In this document: positions 1 through 4,973 of the stretch, one piece after another | Numbering within the stretch: the first letter of the stretch is position 1 | How the letters are laid out: the number at the start of each line of letters is the position of its first letter | Source: Bryobacteraceae bacterium | GTDB lineage: Bacteria; Acidobacteriota; Terriglobia; Bryobacterales; Bryobacteraceae | DNA length: 5,700 nucleotides | Reading direction: 5' to 3' | NCBI GenBank assembly: GCA_014379815.1 | Contig: JACMLA010000561.1 | Coordinates: forward strand, 1 to 5,700 | The notes under the pieces: model-generated | The model's database searches: none | The model's input: the letters and a program-made list of their open reading frames with translations, nothing else | Told to the model about the DNA's origin: nothing | Position numbers and translations under genes: made by a program

Positions 1-525
1 GTAGGCTTCATCCGGAGTCTCCCCACAACCCTCGTCAACGCTTTTCGCGCAACGCTGGAAGAGGTAACCGAAGCCTCTCTTTTGCTGCATGTGGTGGACC
101 TGTCCGCTCCCCAGGCGCCGTCTTACGTCGAACACGTGGCGGCAGTCCTCCGCGAGATTGGTGCCGAGGGCACGCCTCAAATCCTCGTGTTGAATAAAGT
201 AGACATGCTTCCGCCAGCTGAGGCCGAAGTCGCAAAGGCGCGCCTTCTGGGAGCCGCCAGTGTTCAGGACGCGGTCGAAGTTTCCGGCCGCACCGGAGCT
301 GGCATTCCAGAACTTATGGACCGCATCGACTCGATGCTCCCGCTGGATCCCCTAACCCGCGCCACCATGCATATCCCGCACACCGAAGGTGCCGCCATGC
401 ACCTCGTTCACGAGTATGCGCGCGTTCTCGAGAGAAACGACCAGGGCGACTTTGTCGAGATTGTCGCCGAGATACCCGAGTCCATTCTGAAGCAACTTGT
501 CCGTTTTCGTGCTGATGCTTCATGA
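1..525 (+). CDS. hflX: GTPase HflX, C-terminal part (5' end outside window)
   Basis: HflX is a ribosome-associated GTPase of the TRAFAC class that binds the 50S subunit and splits stalled or heat-damaged ribosomes; that role is family knowledge. The reading frame is open from base 1 and gives 174 residues. It starts inside the G3 region (VGFIRSLPTTLV, residues 1-12, the usual context of DTVGFI in HflX), followed by the family-typical FRATLEEVTEA. The G4 motif NKVD is at residues 65-68 and the G5-like SGRTGAG at about 95-101. The N-terminal HflX domain, P-loop and switch I lie upstream of the window. The tail after G5 fits the C-terminal extension of long HflX proteins. The TGA stop (523-525) overlaps the ATG of the next gene in ATGA, so the two genes are probably co-transcribed and translationally coupled. 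The inner TTG at 82 is not a start. Confidence 0.93.
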   Translation, partial: VGFIRSLPTTLVNAFRATLEEVTEASLLLHVVDLSAPQAPSYVEHVAAVLREIGAEGTPQILVLNKVDMLPPAEAEVAKARLLGAASVQDAVEVSGRTGAGIPELMDRIDSMLPLDPLTRATMHIPHTEGAAMHLVHEYARVLERNDQGDFVEIVAEIPESILKQLVRFRADAS

Positions 526-1118
526 ACCTTCCGAACTTCCTGACGCTTGTCCGGATCTTCTTCGTTCCACTACTGGTGGCTGCTCTCGTACAGCGTAACT
601 ACACCATCGATGCCTTCGGGTTCCACATCACCAACGACTACATCGCGCTAATCATCTTCCTGGCAGCGGCAACAACGGATCTCTTAGACGGATACTTGGC
701 ACGTCGCCTCGGACAAATCACAACGGTAGGCACCTTGCTGGATCCCATAGCAGACAAACTACTGGTGTCCGCCGCCCTGATCTCGCTGGTTCAGGTGCAA
801 GCCCTGCCAGCCTGGATGACCATCTTCGTCATCGGCCGCGAATTCGCAGTATCCGGACTGCGAAGCATCGCCGCTGCGGAAGGTTATGTAATTAAAGCAA
901 GCGACCTGGGAAAGCTAAAGCTAGTAACCCAGGTGCTGGCAATCAGCTTGCTAATGATCAGCATCCGGAACGAGGAGCTACGCACACCAGCCATGATCAC
1001 CATGTGGCTGGTAGTCATCTTCAGCGTGGCCTCCGCAGTCTCCTATTTCCTAAAATTCTGGCAACAGGTAGACGACGCAGTCAAGCGCCGAAGCCCAAGT
1101 CAAAAAAATTCGGTGTAG
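522..1118 (+). CDS. pgsA: CDP-diacylglycerol--glycerol-3-phosphate 3-phosphatidyltransferase (PGP synthase)
   Basis: This integral membrane enzyme transfers the phosphatidyl group from CDP-diacylglycerol to sn-glycerol-3-phosphate, giving phosphatidylglycerophosphate, the committed step to phosphatidylglycerol and cardiolipin. The protein has 198 residues, near the usual PgsA length. It shows the complete CDP-alcohol phosphatidyltransferase signature: D53, D56, G57, A60, R61, G70, D74 and D78, with the spacing DxxDGxxAR(x8)GxxxDxxxD. These aspartates bind the metal ions and the CDP moiety. The opening MNLPNFLTLVRI is typical of PgsA. Hydrophobic segments lie at about 8-24, 38-52, 80-96, 100-112 and 148-175. 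The ATG at 522 overlaps the hflX stop by four bases and no strong Shine-Dalgarno precedes it, which favours translational coupling. PgsA is preferred over other CDP-alcohol transferases because of the N-terminus and the GTLLDPIADKLL segment. All catalytic residues are present, so it should be functional. Confidence 0.93.
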   Translation: MNLPNFLTLVRIFFVPLLVAALVQRNYTIDAFGFHITNDYIALIIFLAAATTDLLDGYLARRLGQITTVGTLLDPIADKLLVSAALISLVQVQALPAWMTIFVIGREFAVSGLRSIAAAEGYVIKASDLGKLKLVTQVLAISLLMISIRNEELRTPAMITMWLVVIFSVASAVSYFLKFWQQVDDAVKRRSPSQKNSV

Positions 1119-1150
1119 AGCAGAGCAGCAGGCAGCAGCACTGGGTTGAG
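1119..1150 (+). repeat. short CAG-rich low-complexity stretch after pgsA
   Basis: Directly after the pgsA stop the sequence is a run of imperfect AGC/CAG units (agcagagcagcaggcagcagcac and following bases). It looks like a slippage-generated low-complexity spacer. No terminator hairpin with a T-tract is seen here. It sits between the intact operon and the decayed methyltransferase. Confidence 0.4.
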
Positions 1151-1157
1151 CAGATGA

Positions 1158-1184
1158 GGTGGGGCAGGCGTCAGCGGACGCCTG
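1158..1184 (+). repeat. REP-like palindrome, copy 1 (GGTGGGGC head plus hairpin)
   Basis: GGTGGGGCAGGCGTC runs into a perfect 8-base inverted repeat, CAGGCGTC (1165-1172) and GACGCCTG (1177-1184), around the loop AGCG. Its first 15 bases match the element at 4223-4237 at 14 positions (G/A difference in the palindrome arm). The second arm also encodes residues (Asp-Ala-Trp) that fit the methyltransferase family in the overlapping reading frame, so the match may be partly fortuitous here. Whether this is a mobile or REP-type element cannot be shown without genome-wide copy counts. Confidence 0.4.
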
Positions 1185-1767
1185 GATCGCAAGCATCGCA
1201 GAGAATGGCGATTTCGGACGACGTTATGTGCTCGATCCGATAATGCTCCCCCGAGCCCTCACACGCTCACCACGGACGGCGCTCGACGTTGGTTGCGGCG
1301 AAGGCCGATTCTGCCGGATGCTCAAGCGACATGGCGTGAATGCTACGGGGCTCGACCCAACGACCGCTCTAATTGCCGTCGCGCTCGCCCGAGACCCGAG
1401 CAGGTCATACCTTCAAGTCGGGGCCGAGCATCTGCCGTTTGCTAGTAGCACCTTCGACCTGGTTGTCAGTTACCTGTCTCTGATAGACATTCCCCGATAT
1501 CCGCGCAGCCATTCCGGAGATGGTACGAGTCCTGAAGCCAGGAGGTGCACTGCTAATTTCCAATCTCAACAGCTTCAACACCGCATGTGCCGACACCGGC
1601 TGATGCCAGGACAGTGCGGGTCGGCGGCTGCATTACCCGGTTGACAACTATCTTCAGGAACGCTCGACCTGGATCGAATATCGCGGTATTCACATCGTGA
1701 ATCACCATCGGCCAACTATCGCCGCGCGCCCCGGTTTCTCGTAATGGAATGGGCAAAACCGGCTTAG
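1159..1767 (+). pseudogene. class I SAM-dependent methyltransferase, decayed (frameshift, stop, deletion)
   Basis: The open part from the GTG at 1159 shows a Rossmann methyltransferase. Motif I is LDVGCGEG at about residues 42-49, an acidic end of strand 2 is in GLDP, and a FDLVVSYLSLIDIP segment ends near base 1494. There the run TCCCC has one C too many: dropping one C (1492-1495) lets the protein continue in the next frame as DIRAAIPEMVRVLKPGG followed by ALLISNLNSFN, the expected motif III region. That frame then meets TGA at 1601-1603, where TGG (Trp) is the likely ancestor, and continues as RRLHYPVDNYLQERSTWIEY up to NHHRP near 1711. After that the family-like ending YRRAPRFLVMEWAKPA (TAG at 1765-1767) lies in a third frame, and the stretch expected between NHHRP and this ending is missing. 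The 5' end is also doubtful: a stop at 1147-1149 and no clear Shine-Dalgarno. The substrate is unknown. The first frame alone would be miscalled as a 161-residue protein ending at 1644. Confidence 0.82.
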
Positions 1768-1805
1768 CTTACGCAATAGCCTGTAATCTAAACTGGGTTG
1801 CAGCC

Positions 1806-1811
1806 GGAAGG
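1806..1811 (+). promoter_or_regulatory. Shine-Dalgarno that sets the VOC protein start
   Basis: GGAAGG lies six bases before the ATG at 1818. An upstream in-frame ATG at 1749 would overlap the tail of the broken methyltransferase and has no such site, so 1818 is the better start. Confidence 0.7.
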
Positions 1812-1817
1812 AATGCA

Positions 1818-2246
1818 ATGGGAAACTCTTTCGAAGCACCCGACAGCAACACAGCGCGAATTCCCTGGAGCATCGCGCCGTATTTCATCGTGGACGATGT
1901 GGTCGCTACGGCGAGTTTCTACCGGGACAAGCTAGGCTTCCGCTACGAGCGTTTCTGGGGCGACCCACCCGCCTTCTGCATGGTGACCCGCCGCGGAATC
2001 ATAATCATGCTCAGTCAATTTCGCAGAGAACACGCCATGCGTCCCAATCGCCTCGCCGATCCAGACGGAGAAGCATGGGACGCTTACATTTGGGTAGATG
2101 ACGTCGACTCACTCTATACGGACTTCGCAGAGAGGGGCGTGAAGATCCCTCGTGGTCTATGCGATCAGACCTACGGAAACCGGGACTTCGAGGTCGAGGA
2201 TTGCAACGGATACAGATTGTGTTTTGGACACAGTATTTCGGGTTAG
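1818..2246 (+). CDS. VOC superfamily protein (glyoxalase/bleomycin-resistance fold)
   Basis: This is a 142-residue cytosolic protein of the vicinal oxygen chelate fold, built from two beta-alpha-beta-beta-beta modules. The first module begins SIAPYFIVDDVVATASFYRD, followed by KLGF, a classic VOC opening. The second module begins YIWVDDVDSLYTDFAERGV and ends in YGNRDFEVEDCNGYRLCFG, the usual closing strand pattern. The family includes glyoxalases, dioxygenases, fosfomycin and bleomycin resistance proteins and many proteins of unknown role. In metal-dependent members the closing motif is DPDGxxxE. Here the expected Glu position holds Cys (DCNGYRLCF), so a metal-free binding role is plausible, but this is inference. 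The length fits a single-subunit VOC protein. The start at 1818 was chosen for its Shine-Dalgarno. The gene sits right after the methyltransferase remnant and converges on the PEP-CTERM gene about 100 bases away, with no strong terminator between them. Confidence 0.85.
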   Translation: MGNSFEAPDSNTARIPWSIAPYFIVDDVVATASFYRDKLGFRYERFWGDPPAFCMVTRRGIIIMLSQFRREHAMRPNRLADPDGEAWDAYIWVDDVDSLYTDFAERGVKIPRGLCDQTYGNRDFEVEDCNGYRLCFGHSISG

Positions 2247-2345
2247 AAGTGTCAACCGTCAACGCAAGCCGACAGATTTGCCAGACTGCCGTTCACTCGC
2301 GGATCGCTTTCCGCATCACAACCCGTGTCATCCTGGCTTATTCGC

Positions 2346-2966
2346 CTATACCCGATTACGCATCCTCGCCAGTCCGAGAAGTCCGAAGGCTGCCCCGCAC
2401 ACCCCCCAGGTCCCAGGCTCAGGCGTCTCGGTGACCAGAAGTTGATAGTCGTTGCCGACGATGTCCGAATATGGACTATTCAGATCCTGACCATCTCCAA
2501 CACCGACTGCATAATGCATCCGTGCGTTACCGTTTGACCCGGACAGCGGTACGGTGATGCGGAAGTAATCGTCACCGTACTCGGCTGGTAACGAGAAGAA
2601 GCCGTTGTTGGTCACATCCAAAATCAAAGCTGTTCCAGGCTCATCGTCGAAGTAAAAGGCAATCACATAGTCGACGCCGTGCGGGAAGTTCATGTTCGGG
2701 AAATCGAGCTCAGAACTTTTTCCCGTCGCGGGGTTCCGATCAACATCGACCTCGATCGCACCCCACAGATTGGCATCCAGTGTTGCCGGTACAGGACCTG
2801 CGAAACGGATATCGAATGTAGTCGAGGTGCCGTTCGTAACAGCAGACACAGAAGAGATATCAAACTGGATCCCACTTCCATAGGTGTCACCGATCGGGTC
2901 AATAACGGCGGCACTGCATAGTAGTGGCATCGCCACCGAAATAGCAAGACAAGTCAGAGTTCGCAT
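2346..2966 (-). CDS. PEP-CTERM sorting domain-containing secreted protein
   Basis: The protein has 206 residues in three parts. Residues 1-20 (MRTLTCLAISVAMPLLCSAA) form a Sec signal peptide with likely cleavage after the CSA or CSAA stretch. Residues 21-180 form a predicted beta-rich extracellular domain rich in Asp, Gly, Ser and Asn; its function is not recognised. Residues 181-206 are a PEP-CTERM signal: TPEPGTWG, a hydrophobic helix (about 187-200) and a basic end ARMRNRV. In the known system an exosortase (EpsH/XrtA type) cleaves at PEP, and such proteins often go with exopolysaccharide or biofilm matrix; no exosortase is in this window. The ATG at 2966 was chosen because GGAGG (2976-2980 on the complementary strand) precedes it by nine bases. 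The in-frame start 30 bases upstream would put charged residues before the signal peptide and overlap this ribosome site. It is transcribed divergently from the mddA-like gene. Confidence 0.87.
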   Translation of the reverse strand: MRTLTCLAISVAMPLLCSAAVIDPIGDTYGSGIQFDISSVSAVTNGTSTTFDIRFAGPVPATLDANLWGAIEVDVDRNPATGKSSELDFPNMNFPHGVDYVIAFYFDDEPGTALILDVTNNGFFSLPAEYGDDYFRITVPLSGSNGNARMHYAVGVGDGQDLNSPYSDIVGNDYQLLVTETPEPGTWGVCGAAFGLLGLARMRNRV

Positions 2967-3167
2967 TAGGTGTTTCCTCCAACTAAAGAAGCGCAACTCG
3001 GCAGATCCTTTGCCTCATGACTCCGGTGACGTAACGGTTATGCTCTGCGCACTGGAGCTGCAACGCGGATGAAACATTTGCCAAATACGTTCACCCTTCA
3101 CGCTTACTCCCTTGAAAGACGCAGCTCGTGATCATTCGGTGCTGCTACCAGAGAGGAGAAGGTTTAG
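2967..3167. other. divergent intergenic region between PEP-CTERM and mddA-like genes
   Basis: About 200 bases separate two divergent starts, so both promoters should lie here. The ribosome sites are clear: GGAGG at 2976-2980 on the - strand and GGAGAAGG at 3155-3162 on the + strand. No convincing sigma-70 -35/-10 pair was found for either direction. The nearest is TTGCAG with a CATAAC-like hexamer on the - strand, which has short spacing. No tRNA or small-RNA structure was recognised. Confidence 0.5.
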
Positions 3168-3953
3168 ATGAAACGAATGGCTTCATTCGCTTACGGCATC
3201 GCGTGCTACGGCGTGTTTTTCATAACGCTGTTGTATGCGATTGGATTTCTTGGGAATTTCGGCGTGCCGAAATCAATCGATTCGGGTCCGGAAGGCTCGA
3301 TACAAACGGCACTGGCGGTGGATGCCGCTCTGCTAGCTATCTTTGCGCTACAACGTAGCATCATGGCTCGGCCCTGGTTTAAACGAGTGTGGAAAAACGT
3401 GGTCCCCGAGCCTCTTGAGCGCAGCACCTACGTATTGTTTTCCAGTCTGGCGCTGCTGTTTCTATTTTGGCAATGGCGTCCCATTGGTGGCGTGGTCTGG
3501 AAAATCGACGGTGGAATCGCCGAGACTCTTGTTGTCGGCTGCTTTGCAGCCGGTCTCCTTATCGTTCTCCTCAGCACTTTCCTCATAAATCACTTCGATC
3601 TATTTGGATTGCGCCAGGTTTACCTGTACCTGACGGGCCGTGAGTACACCAATCTTGCGTTCCGCACACCCTTTCTCTATCGCTATGTGCGTCATCCCTT
3701 GTATGTCGGATGGCTACTCACATTCTGGTCAGCACCCCTGATGACGATTGCTCACTTGTTCTTCGCCGCCATGACCACTGTCTATATCCTGGTCGCGATC
3801 CAGTTCGAAGAAGCTGATCTGGTCACCGTCCATGGAGACAGTTACCGGCAGTATCAGAAGCAAGTACCGATGATCATCCCGGCCGCGGCGATCAAGAGCG
3901 ACATCGGATCAGGAAGCCCTATCGTTACCCACCATTATTCGGAAAACAGCTAA
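3168..3953 (+). CDS. mddA: methanethiol S-methyltransferase, MddA-like (NnrU/isoprenylcysteine methyltransferase fold)
   Basis: MddA is a membrane enzyme that uses S-adenosylmethionine to methylate methanethiol to dimethyl sulfide, an oxygen-tolerant route to DMS known from soil and other bacteria. The protein has 261 residues. Family-like segments run through it: LLYAIGFLGNFGVPKSIDSG (21-40), FALQRSIMARPWFKR (59-73), ERSTYVL (84-90), FLFWQWRPI (98-106) and STFLINHFDLFGLRQV (136-151). The SAM-binding signature of this fold, RHPLY, is at 175-179, and the partner EE pair is at 214-215, followed by a DSYRQYQKQVP ending. Hydrophobic segments at about 8-29, 45-65, 86-102, 118-140, 178-194 and 196-213 fit a polytopic inner-membrane protein. 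The start is supported by GGAGAAGG six to twelve bases upstream. About 20 residues past the conserved core are a variable tail. The specific MddA call rests on remembered family sequence; a related NnrU-type methyltransferase with another substrate is the alternative. Confidence 0.83.
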   Translation: MKRMASFAYGIACYGVFFITLLYAIGFLGNFGVPKSIDSGPEGSIQTALAVDAALLAIFALQRSIMARPWFKRVWKNVVPEPLERSTYVLFSSLALLFLFWQWRPIGGVVWKIDGGIAETLVVGCFAAGLLIVLLSTFLINHFDLFGLRQVYLYLTGREYTNLAFRTPFLYRYVRHPLYVGWLLTFWSAPLMTIAHLFFAAMTTVYILVAIQFEEADLVTVHGDSYRQYQKQVPMIIPAAAIKSDIGSGSPIVTHHYSENS

Positions 3954-3957
3954 AAGT

Positions 3958-3987
3958 TGCCCCGACGAAACTCGCGTTGACGGGGCA
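3958..3987 (+). terminator. hairpin just after the mddA-like gene, possible terminator
   Basis: TGCCCCG (3958-3964) pairs perfectly with CGGGGCA (3981-3987) across a 16-base loop, four bases after the stop codon of the mddA-like gene. There is no T-run on the + side (GTAATGG follows). On the - strand the stem is followed by ACTTTTAG, so it may act weakly in either direction. Confidence 0.45.
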
Positions 3988-4060
3988 GTAATGGGTCATT
4001 TCATTGACGAATCCGCGATTCCTCACCTCAAAAGCTTGACACTGTGTGCTGTAATTGCAC

Positions 4061-4097
4061 GGTGGGGCGCCCACGGACCAGATCCGTGCCGGCGCCC
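4061..4097 (+). repeat. strong GC-rich hairpin with GGTGGGGC head (REP-like copy 2 or structured leader)
   Basis: GGTGGGGC at 4061-4068 leads into a two-part stem. GGGCGCC (4065-4071) pairs with GGCGCCC (4091-4097), and CACGGA (4072-4077) pairs with TCCGTG (4083-4088). The loop is CCAGA and there is a two-base bulge (CC, 4089-4090). That is 13 base pairs. It ends 10 bases before the GGAGG ribosome site of the small ORF at 4121, so it would sit in that ORF's leader. It shares its 8-base head with the elements at 1158 and 4223. No T-run follows, so it is not a normal intrinsic terminator. Confidence 0.5.
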
Positions 4098-4120
4098 TGT
4101 TCTTTCTGGAGGTCCTCAAT

Positions 4121-4279
4121 ATGGCAACGCAAAAGCAAGCCGACCCAACGCATGCTCACTTGGGTTCGTTCGGTCAGATGAAACACGCCAAAGTTATAAC
4201 CAAAACCACAGTAAGAAGAGATGGTGGGGCAGACGTCCACGTCTGCGGCGGGTCTCAGACCCGCGTGCGATCAGACTGA
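4121..4279 (+). CDS. hypothetical 52-residue small protein, possibly a gene remnant
   Basis: An ATG at 4121 is preceded by GGAGG (4108-4112) at eight bases, the best-placed Shine-Dalgarno of this stretch. The translated peptide starts MATQKQADPTHAHLGSFGQM and is polar and basic. It has no signal peptide, no membrane segment and no domain I recognise. Its last 19 codons or so (DGGADVHVCGGSQTRVRSD) are read through the tandem palindrome at 4223-4264, so the original 3' end was probably replaced or the ORF runs by chance into a repeat. A strong hairpin lies just upstream in the presumed leader. It may be a true small gene, the 5' remnant of a longer gene, or a chance ORF with a good ribosome site. 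Confidence 0.35.
   Translation: MATQKQADPTHAHLGSFGQMKHAKVITKTTVRRDGGADVHVCGGSQTRVRSD
4223..4264 (+). repeat. REP-like tandem palindrome, copy 3
   Basis: After the head GGTGGGGC come two adjacent near-perfect palindromes. GCAGACGT (4229-4236) pairs with ACGTCTGC (4239-4246). GCGGGTCT (4248-4255) pairs with AGACCCGC (4257-4264) around a single C. The layout of a short conserved head followed by back-to-back hairpins resembles REP/BIME-type intergenic elements. The head and first arm match the sequence at 1158-1172 closely. No RAYT transposase gene lies in the window, so the mobilisation route is unknown. Confidence 0.6.
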
Positions 4280-4354
4280 GTTTTCGCAGCAGCGTTCACC
4301 CCGCCGTTTGCATCTATCGAGGAAAAGACCGATACATCCCGAGGAGAACAATCT

Positions 4355-4435
4355 GTGAACCTGGAACAAATCAAAACCGAGACAGATCCCTATGAGCCTT
4401 TTCTTCTCTCTCAGGGCGTTCGACTAGTGTTCTGA
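4355..4435 (+). pseudogene. possible 5' end of a truncated gene facing the creatininase remnant
   Basis: A GTG at 4355 has GAGGAG (4341-4346) eight bases upstream. The frame reads VNLEQIKTETDPYEPFLLSQ and stops at TGA 4433-4435 after 26 codons. The last four or five codons lie beyond the point (about 4420) where the opposite-strand creatininase homology begins, so they probably belong to foreign sequence. The peptide looks like an ordinary protein start, but I do not recognise the family. It may be the stub of a gene whose body was deleted. It could also be chance, since 26 codons is little evidence. Confidence 0.3.
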
Positions 4436-4892
4436 CCTTGTGTTCCCGTCCGACACGCTCAGCAATTTCGTTCAGTATTGCTGTCTGAGGTCCGCCATGA
4501 CCGTTGATAATCAGAATGTTTCGGAAGCCGTTGTCCGCAAGTCCATTCAGAATGTCGGTCAGGAAAGCCCGGTAAGCGGACTCGCTGATTCGCAAAGAAC
4601 CTGGGTAGGCATCGAGACTGCCGGTGATGCCGTAGTTCAACACGGGCGCAATGATTGCATTGATCTTAGGAGCCATGTCTCGCGCGATAGCCGCAGGCGC
4701 TGTGTTGTCAGCTCCATTATTGGCGACCCCATGCGCTTCGAGTGTTCCGGTTGGCAGAAGCACGGTGTCGATCCGGGATGGGACCAATTCCCGGAACTCC
4801 ATCCAGTTCATGTCGTTCATTTCCCGCGTGGTTTGGGCGTTTATGCAAAGGGGAATCCAGCACATTAAAACAAAACGAAGCCAATCTGGCAT
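4371..4892 (-). pseudogene. creatininase-family amidohydrolase, 3'-truncated
   Basis: Creatininase-family enzymes are metal-dependent amidohydrolases; this subgroup often carries a signal peptide and has unknown substrates. Residues 1-20 (MPDWLRFVLMCWIPLCINAQ) look like an export signal. The body has LPTGTLEAHG (47-55; metal ligands Glu and His), NNGADNTAP (58-66; ligand Asp), NYGITGSLDAYPG (86-98) and INGHGGPQT (129-137; ligand His). Homology ends at about residue 157 (HKVRTLV). The remaining 16 residues, ERPEREEKAHRDLSRF, are charged and unlike the family, which normally continues with about 80-100 residues including a GGHAGxxET-like segment. The protein of 173 residues therefore lacks the C-terminal part of the active site and is probably inactive. 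The junction is near base 4422. No clear Shine-Dalgarno precedes the ATG at 4892, so the start is tentative. Confidence 0.75.
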
Positions 4893-4925
4893 GTGTGGAT
4901 TGTAACGGGAACGGAATGGCGGCTG

Positions 4926-4954
4926 TTGAGCCCTTTTTTGGCTGACATTAGACT
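4926..4954 (+). promoter_or_regulatory. candidate promoter of the toxin-antitoxin pair
   Basis: TTGAGC (4926-4931) and TAGACT (4949-4954) are separated by 17 bases and each matches the sigma-70 consensus at four of six positions. The predicted transcript would start near 4961, giving a very short leader before the ATG at 4974 and leaving little of the GGAGAGAGAAG ribosome site in the RNA, which weakens the call. Confidence 0.3.
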
Positions 4955-4973
4955 GGAGAGAGAAGCGCCGCCT

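Larger units (their letters stand above)
3988..4354. other. region without a convincing full-length gene
   Basis: Apart from the two palindromic elements and the 52-codon small ORF listed separately, nothing recognisable is coded here. A consensus-like TTGACA lies at 4036-4041, but no matching -10 hexamer is found 16-18 bases downstream. Longer open frames across this stretch on both strands have no domain-like sequence and run through the palindromes, so they are taken as chance. Bases 4280-4340 show nothing. Confidence 0.5.

Noticed and set aside
1601..1603. In-frame TGA in the methyltransferase as selenocysteine or programmed readthrough
   Set aside because: The gene already needs a frameshift before this point and a deletion after it. 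TGA fits a one-base change from TGG (Trp), and no selenocysteine-insertion-type hairpin was seen right after it.
1749..1817. Upstream start for the VOC protein (MGKTGLAYAIACNLNW...)
   Set aside because: It overlaps the tail of the methyltransferase remnant, lacks a ribosome site, and the VOC domain begins after 1818, where GGAAGG is well placed.
2679..2947. Overlapping open frames on both strands within the PEP-CTERM gene
   Set aside because: They are shadow frames of a gene with a clear signal peptide, ribosome site and sorting signal; none has its own support.
3023..3037. CCGgtgacgtaaCGG as an operator in the divergent intergenic region
   Set aside because: Only 8 of 15 positions are symmetric, little better than chance, with no second copy.
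4036..4041. Perfect TTGACA as a -35 promoter element for the small ORF
   Set aside because: No -10-like hexamer lies 16-18 bases downstream (the bases there are GC-rich, ACGGTG), so a promoter cannot be claimed.
3991..4395. 134-codon + strand open frame
   Set aside because: It runs through both palindromic elements, has a basic, Arg- and Pro-rich composition typical of chance frames, and has no ribosome site or recognisable domain.
4893..4973. Longer antitoxin starting at the ATG at 4893
   Set aside because: The added 27 residues contain no family-like sequence, lack a ribosome site and cover the likely promoter; the shorter form has the normal antitoxin length.
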